From Promethearchaeota archaeon (GTDB lineage: Archaea; Asgardarchaeota; Lokiarchaeia; Sigynarchaeales; SOKP01), in assembly GCA_019894875.1 (NCBI GenBank), contig JAGXNR010000063.1, positions 1-15,662 on the forward strand: DNA of 15,662 nucleotides, written 5' to 3'. Under the pieces are notes generated by a model, which saw nothing but the letters and a program-made list of their open reading frames with translations, was not told the DNA's origin and made no database searches. The position numbers and the translations under genes are program-made. Below are positions 1 to 6,832 of this stretch, piece by piece (positions within the stretch are counted from its first letter, which is position 1; every line of letters begins with the position of its first letter).

Positions 1-2320
1 GCTTTCTCCATTTGTTATAGATAACAACGGGGGAGGTGATCTTACATGGTTAGAAGCTGTTGATCTTTTTATATGGTGTACAGGTTCAGGTACCTACTCT
101 GATCCTTACATTATTCAAAACCTAATAATTGATGGTCAAAATTCAAGTAGTTGCATAGAGATTAGTGACTCTATAGTATTTTTTAAGATAGAAGGTTGTA
201 CACTTTATAATTCTGGTGCTGGTATATATAATGCAGGTATCAAATTAACAAATGTGATCAATGGACAATTGATTAATAATAATTGCTCTAATAATAATGG
301 TGTTGGAATTGGGTTATACCAGAGTCAAAATGTCACTATTGGTGGAAATTTTGTAAATAATAATGATGAATTTGGTATATTTTTAGAAGGGAGTCATAAT
401 AACACCCTTTCAGGAAATACTTTAAACGAAAATTCTAATGGTATCTATTTAGGATTAAGCAACAATAATACTATATCTGAAAACTCAGCTTTTAATAACG
501 ATTTGAGAGGGATGTATTTATCAACTTCAAGTAATAACAATACTATAATGAGCAACAATGTTACCTATAATGGCGACAATGGAATAGACATATACGATAG
601 TCATGATATTAAAATAGTGGGAAATATCGCAGATTATAATGGTTTAAATGGAATATTTGTATGGAAAAACAATAATACCACAGTTGTAAGAAATATAGCA
701 AATTATAACACTTTTGCGGGATTGTATTTGTGGGTCAGCAATAAAACTGAGGTTATAGGTAATGTATTCATTGGAAACTCATATAATATCTTTAATAGTG
801 GAGGTGAAAACAATATTCTCAATTGGAACGTTGAAAATGGTTTCACTACGTCAATAATAATTGATGATAGTGGAACTGGAGATTTTACATGGGTTGAAAC
901 TGTTAATAAATTAGCGTGGATTTATGGTTCTGGCACTTTAATTGATCCCTATATAATTGAATTAATTACAATTGACGGTTTAAATTTAACAAGTTGTCTT
1001 ACAATTAGAAATTCTATTGTCTATTTTAAAATACAGAATTGTACTTTCTATAATTCGGGCAGTAATTTTTATGATGGGGGAATTAAACTAATCTCTGTTT
1101 CAAATGGAGAACTAATCTATAATAATTGTTCATTTAATAATGCAAATGGTGTCGTCTTGGATTCTTGCCAAAACATCATGATAACAGAGAACACAATTAA
1201 TAACAATGTGATGTCTGGAATTAAGGTAATTAGTAGTATTAATATCGCTATCATTAATAATAAAGCAACAATAAATTATAATGGTGAATATGGTATTCTT
1301 TTAGAAAATAGTGATGATAATGAAATCTCAAATAATATTATAAACTTTAATCAAATCGGAATCTATCTAATTAATTCTAATGACAATCTCATTGCTTTCA
1401 ATGATTTACAATTTAATATATTAGAAGCTTACCACATTGAAAGCGGATTAGGAAACATCTTAGATGGTAATTTACTTCCAAGAGAGCCGTCTGAATTTCC
1501 ACTCGAGATTTTAATATTAATATTGATTATTGGGATAGTTGCTGTTGGAATCACTGGTAGCGCATTTATTATAAAGAAAAGAATTTCATCTTCCAGATTA
1601 AAGGAAAAGAAAGAAATAAGTGAGAAAAAAAGGGAGAAAATTAGAAATAAGCTAGAAGGAAAACTCGAGTTTGTTGATTATCTTATAAGGGAAAGGAACA
1701 TTAAGATAGCTTATAAGAATTTAGGTAAAATTAAAGACACTGCTGAAATGTATGAATTTTTTGATATTTTTAATAAAGCTAGTGAAAAAGTAGAAACCTG
1801 TAAGGAAATTGAAAAAATACCTCCACCCGTAATAAAGGAAGAAGTTAGCAAAACAACTAAAAAGGTAGAAACGAAAGAAGCAGTTATGGCACCACCCGTA
1901 ATAAAAAGAGAAGAAGGAAAGAAGTTAAATTTATTTATTAGTTATTCTACTGCTGACAGAGATTATTTTCAGATAGAGAAGATTGTAACAGAGTTAAAAA
2001 AATATCCTAATGTCAACCTAATCTCATATTGGGAAAGAGATAGCAAAGCAAACATTGTAGAGTACATGGATAAAACTCTAGAGGTAAGTAACACCTTTGT
2101 ATTATTCTGTAGTGAGAATTCTTTAAAATCCAATGCGGTAAAAGATGAATGGCAAGCAGCTTTCCAAATGAGAAAAGAAGGCTTAATAAAATTAATTCCA
2201 ATATATGAAGACCAAAAGCACATTCCAAAGATATTATGGCACCTGCTCAATGTCAAATATGAAAAAGATGATTTTAAAGGTTTTATTGAAAATCTCTATA
2301 AGGAGATGTTGAGAGATTAA
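1..2320 (+). CDS. Beta-helix / transmembrane / TIR-domain receptor-like protein (5' partial)
   Basis: The frame is open from base 2 to the TAA at 2318-2320 (772 visible residues, numbered from base 2), so the start lies left of the window. A GTG at 254 is an internal Val. Residues 1-490 form an Asn-rich right-handed parallel beta-helix of the NosD/PbH1 type, with many 'N.I..N.....GI.L..S..N' coils arranged in two modules. Residues 503-524 are one hydrophobic helix followed by KKR, which predicts an outside solenoid and an inside C-terminus. Residues 526-640 are charged and helical, with two 'PPVIK' linker motifs. Residues 642-770 are a TIR domain: box 1 'LFISYSTAD', a 'YWERD' loop, then 'SENS' and 'DEW'. 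Glu716 (codon 2147-2149) sits where TIR NADases carry their catalytic Glu. Beta-helices of this kind bind or process surface polysaccharide or protein, and TIR domains act as adaptors or cleave NAD+. A sensor role is inference. The gene ends at a hairpin terminator and is not in an operon with its right neighbour. Confidence 0.88.
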   Translation, partial: LSPFVIDNNGGGDLTWLEAVDLFIWCTGSGTYSDPYIIQNLIIDGQNSSSCIEISDSIVFFKIEGCTLYNSGAGIYNAGIKLTNVINGQLINNNCSNNNGVGIGLYQSQNVTIGGNFVNNNDEFGIFLEGSHNNTLSGNTLNENSNGIYLGLSNNNTISENSAFNNDLRGMYLSTSSNNNTIMSNNVTYNGDNGIDIYDSHDIKIVGNIADYNGLNGIFVWKNNNTTVVRNIANYNTFAGLYLWVSNKTEVIGNVFIGNSYNIFNSGGENNILNWNVENGFTTSIIIDDSGTGDFTWVETVNKLAWIYGSGTLIDPYIIELITIDGLNLTSCLTIRNSIVYFKIQNCTFYNSGSNFYDGGIKLISVSNGELIYNNCSFNNANGVVLDSCQNIMITENTINNNVMSGIKVISSINIAIINNKATINYNGEYGILLENSDDNEISNNIINFNQIGIYLINSNDNLIAFNDLQFNILEAYHIESGLGNILDGNLLPREPSEFPLEILILILIIGIVAVGITGSAFIIKKRISSSRLKEKKEISEKKREKIRNKLEGKLEFVDYLIRERNIKIAYKNLGKIKDTAEMYEFFDIFNKASEKVETCKEIEKIPPPVIKEEVSKTTKKVETKEAVMAPPVIKREEGKKLNLFISYSTADRDYFQIEKIVTELKKYPNVNLISYWERDSKANIVEYMDKTLEVSNTFVLFCSENSLKSNAVKDEWQAAFQMRKEGLIKLIPIYEDQKHIPKILWHLLNVKYEKDDFKGFIENLYKEMLRD
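20..862 (+). repeat. Beta-helix module, copy 1 (281 codons)
   Basis: In-frame module of the receptor-like gene. It opens with a GDLTW motif (Trp codon at 47), then 'GSGT', 'DPYII', 'IDG' and 'NAGIKL', and continues into about ten Asn-rich beta-helix coils. The same landmarks return exactly 843 nt later. The copies are clearly diverged at DNA level, so this is an old duplication of a protein module rather than a recent DNA repeat. Confidence 0.75.
863..1480 (+). repeat. Beta-helix module, copy 2 (shorter)
   Basis: Second copy of the module. It has GDFTW (Trp codon at 890), 'GSGT', 'DPYII', 'IDG' and 'DGGIKL' in the same order and spacing as copy 1, at an 843-nt offset. It has fewer coils after the cap-like opening and ends just before the transmembrane helix. 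The conserved non-coil opening of about 85 residues may be an N-cap or a small domain between solenoid segments (inference). More copies may lie left of the window. Confidence 0.7.
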
Positions 2321-2356
2321 TAGCAAATCTCTCCCTAAATTTTTCTCCTTTTTAAT
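2311..2356 (+). terminator. Hairpin plus T-tract terminator
   Basis: A perfect 8-bp inverted repeat, GAGAGATT (2311-2318) and AATCTCTC (2326-2333), has a 7-nt loop and is followed by a T-rich run (TTTTTCTCCTTTTT, about 2340-2355). The left arm overlaps the last codons and part of the stop codon of the TIR gene. Archaeal termination mainly needs the T-tract, and the hairpin may add stability to the 3' end. Confidence 0.55.
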
Positions 2357-2467
2357 TTTGTAAAATTTTACTGTATTTTTATCTCATCTAAACTTGATAT
2401 TGATTAAATCTATTCGAACATAATTTTAACTATGAAGAACAATTAGAAAATTATTATAGAGAAGTAG

Positions 2468-2479
2468 TATTTTTAAAAG
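2468..2479 (+). promoter_or_regulatory. TATA box (box A) of tRNA-Arg
   Basis: TATTTTTAAAAG is centred about 29 nt upstream of the first base of the mature tRNA, the expected distance for an archaeal TBP site. Confidence 0.55.
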
Positions 2480-2502
2480 AATTACAGCCAAAAAAGTATA
2501 AA

Positions 2503-2577
2503 GGCCTGGTAGTCCAGCTTGGATAGGGCGCTGGCTTGCGGAGCCAGATATCGAGGGTTCAAATCCCCCCCAGGCCA
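2503..2577 (+). tRNA. tRNA-Arg (anticodon GCG)
   Basis: Cloverleaf of 75 nt. The acceptor stem GGCCTGG/CCAGGCC is perfect. The D arm is GTCC/GGGC (one T-G pair). The anticodon stem CTGGC/GCCAG encloses loop TTGCGGA with U33 and anticodon GCG at 2538-2540, reading the Arg codons CGC and CGU. The variable loop is ATATC and the T arm is GAGGG-TTCAAAT-CCCCC. The T stem holds one A-C mismatch at its second pair (2554 with 2568). The discriminator is A and CCA is not encoded, as is common in archaea. There is no intron. It has its own TATA box and lies 35 bp from the end of the convergent HAD gene. Confidence 0.96.
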
Positions 2578-2612
2578 TCCCAATTCGTTGGTTGTTAATT
2601 TTAAAGGTGTTA

Positions 2613-3383
2613 TTAATCCAAATGTTCTAAAATTTCAGAAACATTATCAATTCTTATTAATTCTGGTACATCAAGCTCTCTCTCAAAAGGAAATTTATAC
2701 TTTCTTTCGCAAAGAATAGTGTGCATTCCCGCTCTATCACCCCCAATGATATCAGCATACTCATCCCCACAAACCATGGTTTCACTATGTTCTGTCAATC
2801 CCATTTTTTCTAAAGTATAAAAGAAAATTTCAGGATCGGGTTTTCTTTTACCAAATTCAGCAGAAGTGACAACAGCATCGAAATAAGCAAAAAGATCATA
2901 GTTTTTTAATGAATTTTCGACCATTGTATGGTTGGGGTGATTAGATAAAACCGCCAGCTTAATATTTTCATCTTTAGATAGTTTTTCTAACGTTTCTTTT
3001 GTTTTTGGAAAAGGTTTCCATTCTTCTTGCTCAAAAGAGTGATACATTTCAGCTAATTTTTCATATGTGTCATCCTCAAGGTGATCAATTTTATTAACAA
3101 AATTCTCCTCTTGCAGCGATTCTAGCACTTCTCGATAAATTAAAGAGGTTGGAAATTCTTTTTTTGTTTTTCTACCCTCTCTCCAATATTGTTCTCGCTT
3201 CTTAGCAAATGTCTTAATTAATAAATCCTCTGATATTTTTTCATTCCAAACCTGCTTCTCTTTTAACAAATCAATAGATTTAAGTAATCCTTTTTTAAAA
3301 CATTCACGATATCTCTCTACAGAAGGATTATCAAAATAAAACAAAGTAAAGCCAAAATCAAAAATAATACCTTTAATCGTCAT
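2613..3383 (-). CDS. HAD-superfamily hydrolase
   Basis: 256 residues, the usual size for a HAD subfamily I enzyme with a helical cap inserted after motif I. Motif I is 'FDFGFTL': the nucleophile is Asp9, but the residue two later, normally the acid/base Asp of phosphatases, is Gly11. Motif II is Ser147 ('VLSNH'), motif III is Lys181 ('KPDPEIF') and motif IV is 'GDEYAD' (Asp207, Asp211). Residues about 20-120 form the charged helical cap that sets specificity. The family hydrolyses phosphate esters, or C-halogen or C-P bonds. The substrate cannot be read from the sequence, and the missing second Asp argues against assuming a standard phosphatase. It is transcribed divergently from 3523-4056, with an AT-rich shared promoter region (3384-3522). 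A likely TATA lies about 20 nt before the ATG, so the message may be leaderless. It is a distant relative of the HAD gene at 6833. Confidence 0.87.
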   Translation of the reverse strand: MTIKGIIFDFGFTLFYFDNPSVERYRECFKKGLLKSIDLLKEKQVWNEKISEDLLIKTFAKKREQYWREGRKTKKEFPTSLIYREVLESLQEENFVNKIDHLEDDTYEKLAEMYHSFEQEEWKPFPKTKETLEKLSKDENIKLAVLSNHPNHTMVENSLKNYDLFAYFDAVVTSAEFGKRKPDPEIFFYTLEKMGLTEHSETMVCGDEYADIIGGDRAGMHTILCERKYKFPFERELDVPELIRIDNVSEILEHLD

Positions 3384-3522
3384 CGTATTAATAATTATAA
3401 AAAATGATTCTCAATTTTAATTTAACTAAATTGAAAATTATATAAATTCTTATTAGGGTCTGTTAAATACTTAATAAAAAACAAATTATTAACATAAATC
3501 TTTATAATAAGTGAGGATAGAC

Positions 3523-4056
3523 ATGTCAATTGATAAATGGCTTTCTGAAAAGGGATCAAAAGAAGAAGAACAAAAAAGAGAAGAGGCATTTAAACGCCTG
3601 ACTGAGAGTGAAGTTAAGGAATTAAAGAAAAAAAAGATTAGGAACATAACTCAAAAGGAGGATCAAAAATCGAGTGTTGATTTGGGTACGGAAAAATTTC
3701 TGCGGAGTATTGTTGAATTTAAGGATTGGTTAAACCAGAGAACATATTTAAAAGGAGATATTGAGAAAATTGAAACGTGGATAAATATTCTTTATTCAGG
3801 AATTAAAAATGAAACTGAGGAAAGACAAAAATTGAATATCATTCATGACAAAAAGAAATTGGTTGAAGATTACAAAAAAATTCCCCCCAAATTTCTAGAT
3901 GAGAACACAAGAATTGCTTTAAACAAAAAAATTTATGGTACAAAAAGAACAAATTCAGACAATTACTATTTAAGAAAATTAAAAACTTCTATTCAAGATA
4001 AATTAAATGAAGCAGAATATTATGAGATCTTAGAAAGAATCTTGAAAATATTTTAA
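3523..4056 (+). CDS. Hypothetical charged helical protein
   Basis: 177 residues from the ATG at 3523. I prefer this to the in-frame GTG at 3511 because GAGGAT (3513-3518) can then serve as a ribosome binding site just before the ATG. No family is recognised. The N-terminus 'MSIDKWLSEKG' is followed by about 45 residues rich in Lys and Glu, probably disordered or coiled. Residues about 55-177 look like a compact all-helical domain ('FKDWL', 'IETWI', then amphipathic Leu/Ile-spaced helices to the end). It has no Cys clusters, signal peptide or membrane segment, so it is likely cytosolic. A TATA-like TTAAATACTT (about 3463) would give a leader of about 30 nt. It is followed 83 bp later by the nucleotidylyltransferase, which seems to have its own promoter. 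The basic, tail-plus-helix make-up could suit nucleic-acid or ribosome binding, but this is a guess. Confidence 0.72.
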   Translation: MSIDKWLSEKGSKEEEQKREEAFKRLTESEVKELKKKKIRNITQKEDQKSSVDLGTEKFLRSIVEFKDWLNQRTYLKGDIEKIETWINILYSGIKNETEERQKLNIIHDKKKLVEDYKKIPPKFLDENTRIALNKKIYGTKRTNSDNYYLRKLKTSIQDKLNEAEYYEILERILKIF

Positions 4057-4098
4057 AAGTATTCAAGTAAAATTCAAAATACTTTAAATCTTATCCAA

Positions 4099-4108
4099 TT
4101 TTATAATG
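4099..4108 (+). promoter_or_regulatory. TATA box of the nucleotidylyltransferase gene
   Basis: TTTTATAATG is centred about 36 nt before the ATG at 4140, which would place the transcript start near 4130 with a very short leader. Confidence 0.4.
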
Positions 4109-4115
4109 TTATAGA

Positions 4116-4131
4116 AAACTCTACAGAGTTT
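4116..4131. promoter_or_regulatory. Perfect inverted repeat, possible operator
   Basis: AAACTCT-AC-AGAGTTT is a perfect 7-bp inverted repeat with a 2-nt centre, lying between the proposed TATA box and the start codon at 4140. Archaeal repressors of the Lrp/MarR/ArsR types often bind dyads between TATA and the transcript start, blocking polymerase. With so short a centre it cannot form a normal RNA hairpin with the full stem, which favours a DNA site. No second copy was seen in the window. Confidence 0.4.
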
Positions 4132-4139
4132 ATGCTTAA

Positions 4140-5225
4140 ATGTGGTTGATTTGTCCTATAGCTAGTGTTGGCAGAAGATTACAACCGTTTACGTATTCTA
4201 AACCAAAAGCTTTTTTAAAAGTTGCTGGGAAGCGGGTAATCGATCATATTCTTATAAAACTGAAACACACTTTTCCTAAAGAAACGAATATATGTTTCAT
4301 TGTTGGCTATAAGAAGGAACAAATAACAGATTATCTAAAGAAAAATCATTCAGATTATTTTACTCTTCATTTTGTAGAACAAGAGCCACTAGGATATGAA
4401 GCGGATACCCCTTTTTTTAGCGGTATAGGAGATGCAATATTATTAGCTAAAAATTATGCTGATAATGATGATATATTTGTATTTTTCAGTGATAGACTAC
4501 CAATGGAAGACTATTCCCAGGGATTGTTAAATTTTCATGAAGATATATGTGATGGGGTTATAAATGTAAGACAAGTACCCAATCCAGAATTTTATGGGGT
4601 TATTGAATTAGACGAAAATGGAAATGTTAAAGCAATAGTTGAAAAACCTGAAATACCTAAGTCCAATTTTGCCGTATCTGGTTCATATCTGTTTGGGATG
4701 AGTGTAACTCCCAGATTATTTAATTTATTAGAAGAACAACACAAGATCCATCTAGAAAACGGTCAAGAACATGAAATTACACCTATTATTCAAAAACTCA
4801 TTGAAGAAGGATTTAAATTTAAGATAAATGAAATGAAAAGAGAAATTTTAGATTTTGGAAGACCTAAAAGCTTGTTAGATGGTAATCGCTTATTACTTTC
4901 AGAAATCAAAATTGAAGATCCAACCTATGAGAAACTAATTAAATCTGGTAATATTCATGATTCAAAAATAGTACCCCCCGTTTTCATTGGGAACAATGCT
5001 AATATTACTGATTCTGTTATTGGTCCTAATGTATCTATTGGAGATAATGTGAGTCTCAAAAAATGTATATTATCTAATTCTGTTGTAGGGGATGGTACGA
5101 AGTTAAATAAAATAATTTCTTCTGAAAGCATTATAGGGGATTATTCAATTATAGAAGATTTAATTAAAAAAAGCATTACGATTGGAGATTCTTCATATAT
5201 TACTACATCTAAAAACCAAACTTAA
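4140..5225 (+). CDS. Sugar-1-phosphate nucleotidylyltransferase with left-handed beta-helix tail
   Basis: 361 residues, close to long-form archaeal glucose-1-phosphate thymidylyl/uridylyltransferases. It should join a sugar 1-phosphate to an NTP, giving an NDP-sugar and pyrophosphate for glycan or glycolipid synthesis in the cytosol. The Rossmann-like domain spans residues 1-250: nucleotide loop 'ASVGRRLQPFT' with Lys23 ('SKPK'), metal-ligand Asp118 ('FSDR'), 'EFYGVIE', 'VEKP' (168-170) and second metal Asp238 ('LDFGRP'). Residues about 278-351 are hexapeptide repeats ('IGNNANI', 'IGPNVSI', 'IGDNVSL', 'VGDGTKL', 'IGDYSII') forming a short left-handed beta-helix, too short to assume acetyltransferase activity. 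The usual GxGTRL loop reads SVGRRL here, with Ser9 for the first Gly and Arg12 for Thr. Which NTP and sugar are used cannot be told. It is convergent with the amidase gene, ending 33 bp from it. Confidence 0.88.
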   Translation: MWLICPIASVGRRLQPFTYSKPKAFLKVAGKRVIDHILIKLKHTFPKETNICFIVGYKKEQITDYLKKNHSDYFTLHFVEQEPLGYEADTPFFSGIGDAILLAKNYADNDDIFVFFSDRLPMEDYSQGLLNFHEDICDGVINVRQVPNPEFYGVIELDENGNVKAIVEKPEIPKSNFAVSGSYLFGMSVTPRLFNLLEEQHKIHLENGQEHEITPIIQKLIEEGFKFKINEMKREILDFGRPKSLLDGNRLLLSEIKIEDPTYEKLIKSGNIHDSKIVPPVFIGNNANITDSVIGPNVSIGDNVSLKKCILSNSVVGDGTKLNKIISSESIIGDYSIIEDLIKKSITIGDSSYITTSKNQT

Positions 5226-5258
5226 TAATTATTATAAAAAAAAGTAAAAATCAATTAT

Positions 5259-6692
5259 TCATTTTAGTTCTGGTCTTCTATTTTGCCACGGCGCAATTTC
5301 CTCAAAAGCCTTTGAAACTTGGAGAACAGTTTTCTCATCATATCTTTTTCCAATTATTTGCATTCCAATTGGTAATCCCGAATCTGTCCATCCACATGGA
5401 ATTGATGCTGCGGGTAAACCCGTTAGGTTAAAGGGATAAGTAAATGACATCCAGTTGGTTATATTTAGAGGTTTTCCCTTTACTACAGGAAATCTTGTAC
5501 CAAATTCTGTTTTTTCAATTAGAAAAGCAGGACAAGGGGTAGTGGGTGTAATCAATATATCATAATCTTTAAAGTACTGATGAAATACTTCATATACTCC
5601 TTTACGTTGAGCTATAGCTTTTGCAACGTCTTGACCACCAAAAGATAAACCCGCTTTTATAATTCCCCTTAAATCTGGACTCAGATCTTCAGGTTTTTCA
5701 TTAAAAGCCTTTTTTAAATCAAATGCATAACCCAAGGATGCAAAAACATTAAATGCATATTCAGGCTTCCTCAATTTTAGGTTCACACTTTCTACATTCC
5801 AATCATATTCATTAAATTTTTCAACCTGTTCAAGCACAACTTTTTCAACGGTATCATCAAGCAATTTGAAAAATCCCAAATTCATAGAATGTCCAATCTT
5901 TAATTTTTTTGGTTTACTTTCAATTTCTTTCAAATAATCAAAACCATCATCAGGAAAAGAATATTGATCAAATGGATGATGACCCTTCATTACATTCAGC
6001 ATCAAGGCCGCATCAGAAACATAACGTACAATTGGACCATAGTGATCCATATTCCAAAAGAAAATACCCTTGACGGGATAACGTGGGATGCGTCCAAATG
6101 TGGGTTTAAATCCATAAACACCACAGAGACTACTAGGGACTCGAATTGATCCACCTCCGTCAGCACCTAAACCCAATGATCCCATTCCACTAGCTACAGC
6201 AGCGGCAGCACCCCCGCTAGATCCTCCAGATGATTTTTCCAGATCCCATGGATTTTTGGTTAAACCAAATATTAAATTATCAGTTATTCCGGGATGATGC
6301 CCAAATTCAGGCATATTAGTTTTTCCTAATAGTACACACCCCGCTTCTCTTAATCTTTGGACTGCAACATCATCTTCTTCTGGGATCTGATTTTCATAAA
6401 ATTTAGATCCGTATGTTGTTCTAATTCCTTTAGTATCCATTTCATCTTTAATTGAAACAGGAATACCTTGTAGATCTCCTAGTTTTTCACCCTTTTTCAC
6501 AGCTTCATCCGCTTTTTTTGCTAAACCTCTTGCTAAATCGAAGGTAGTAGTACAATATGCATTGATTAGGGGATTAATCTTCTCTATCCTTTCAATAATA
6601 GCCTCAGTAATTTCTTGTGATGTAATGTCTTGTCTTAATATTGAATCTCTCATGTCACATGCAGACAAATAGCAAATATCTTCTTTATTCAT
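5259..6692 (-). CDS. Amidase-signature family hydrolase
   Basis: 477 residues, typical for the amidase signature (AS) family, which cleaves amide bonds with a Lys-cisSer-Ser triad. All three residues are present: Lys82 ('VSIKDE'), Ser158 (in 'GGSSGG') and the nucleophile Ser182 ('GGSIRVPS'), with spacings matching fatty-acid amide hydrolase. The C-terminus has the family's 'LTGLPAASIPCG' and 'PIGMQIIG' segments. I do not call it GatA. GatB and GatC are absent here, and the middle and C-terminal regions read like general or acylamidases ('TPTTPCPAFL'). The substrate is unknown: aliphatic, aryl or peptide amides are all possible. There is no signal peptide, so it should be cytosolic. It is alone on its strand and divergent from the HAD gene at 6833, sharing a 140-bp AT-rich promoter region. 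Confidence 0.9.
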   Translation of the reverse strand: MNKEDICYLSACDMRDSILRQDITSQEITEAIIERIEKINPLINAYCTTTFDLARGLAKKADEAVKKGEKLGDLQGIPVSIKDEMDTKGIRTTYGSKFYENQIPEEDDVAVQRLREAGCVLLGKTNMPEFGHHPGITDNLIFGLTKNPWDLEKSSGGSSGGAAAAVASGMGSLGLGADGGGSIRVPSSLCGVYGFKPTFGRIPRYPVKGIFFWNMDHYGPIVRYVSDAALMLNVMKGHHPFDQYSFPDDGFDYLKEIESKPKKLKIGHSMNLGFFKLLDDTVEKVVLEQVEKFNEYDWNVESVNLKLRKPEYAFNVFASLGYAFDLKKAFNEKPEDLSPDLRGIIKAGLSFGGQDVAKAIAQRKGVYEVFHQYFKDYDILITPTTPCPAFLIEKTEFGTRFPVVKGKPLNITNWMSFTYPFNLTGLPAASIPCGWTDSGLPIGMQIIGKRYDEKTVLQVSKAFEEIAPWQNRRPELK

Positions 6693-6832
6693 TTTTAATA
6701 ATTAGTTTTTATTGATTTTGTTAAAATACAATGTGATAAAAGAGAATATAAATAATTGTTTATTTTGGATTATACACATTTGCTTAATACTTAAAAAATT
6801 ATCAAATAAACATTGCAAAGAATTCTGAGAAA

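Noticed and set aside
254..1450. CRISPR-like or satellite repeats in the Asn-rich region
   Set aside because: The AAT/AAC-rich repeats encode beta-helix coils of varying length and sequence, without identical direct repeats or uniform spacers.
254..2320. Start of the TIR gene at GTG 254
   Set aside because: The frame is open to base 2, and codon 254 lies inside the repeated module where copy 2 also has internal sequence; it is an internal Val.
2519..2719. 66-codon ORF on + strand
   Set aside because: It starts inside the tRNA and runs antisense into the HAD gene; its residues are the translated tRNA.
5259..6692. GatA subunit of the tRNA-dependent amidotransferase
   Set aside because: The triad is shared by the whole amidase family, GatB/GatC are not adjacent, and the C-terminal half looks like a general amidase.
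6757..6812. 9-bp inverted repeat TGTTTATTT / AAATAAACA in the amidase-HAD intergenic region
   Set aside because: It is nearly all A/T with a 38-nt spacer, so it is expected by chance in this composition.
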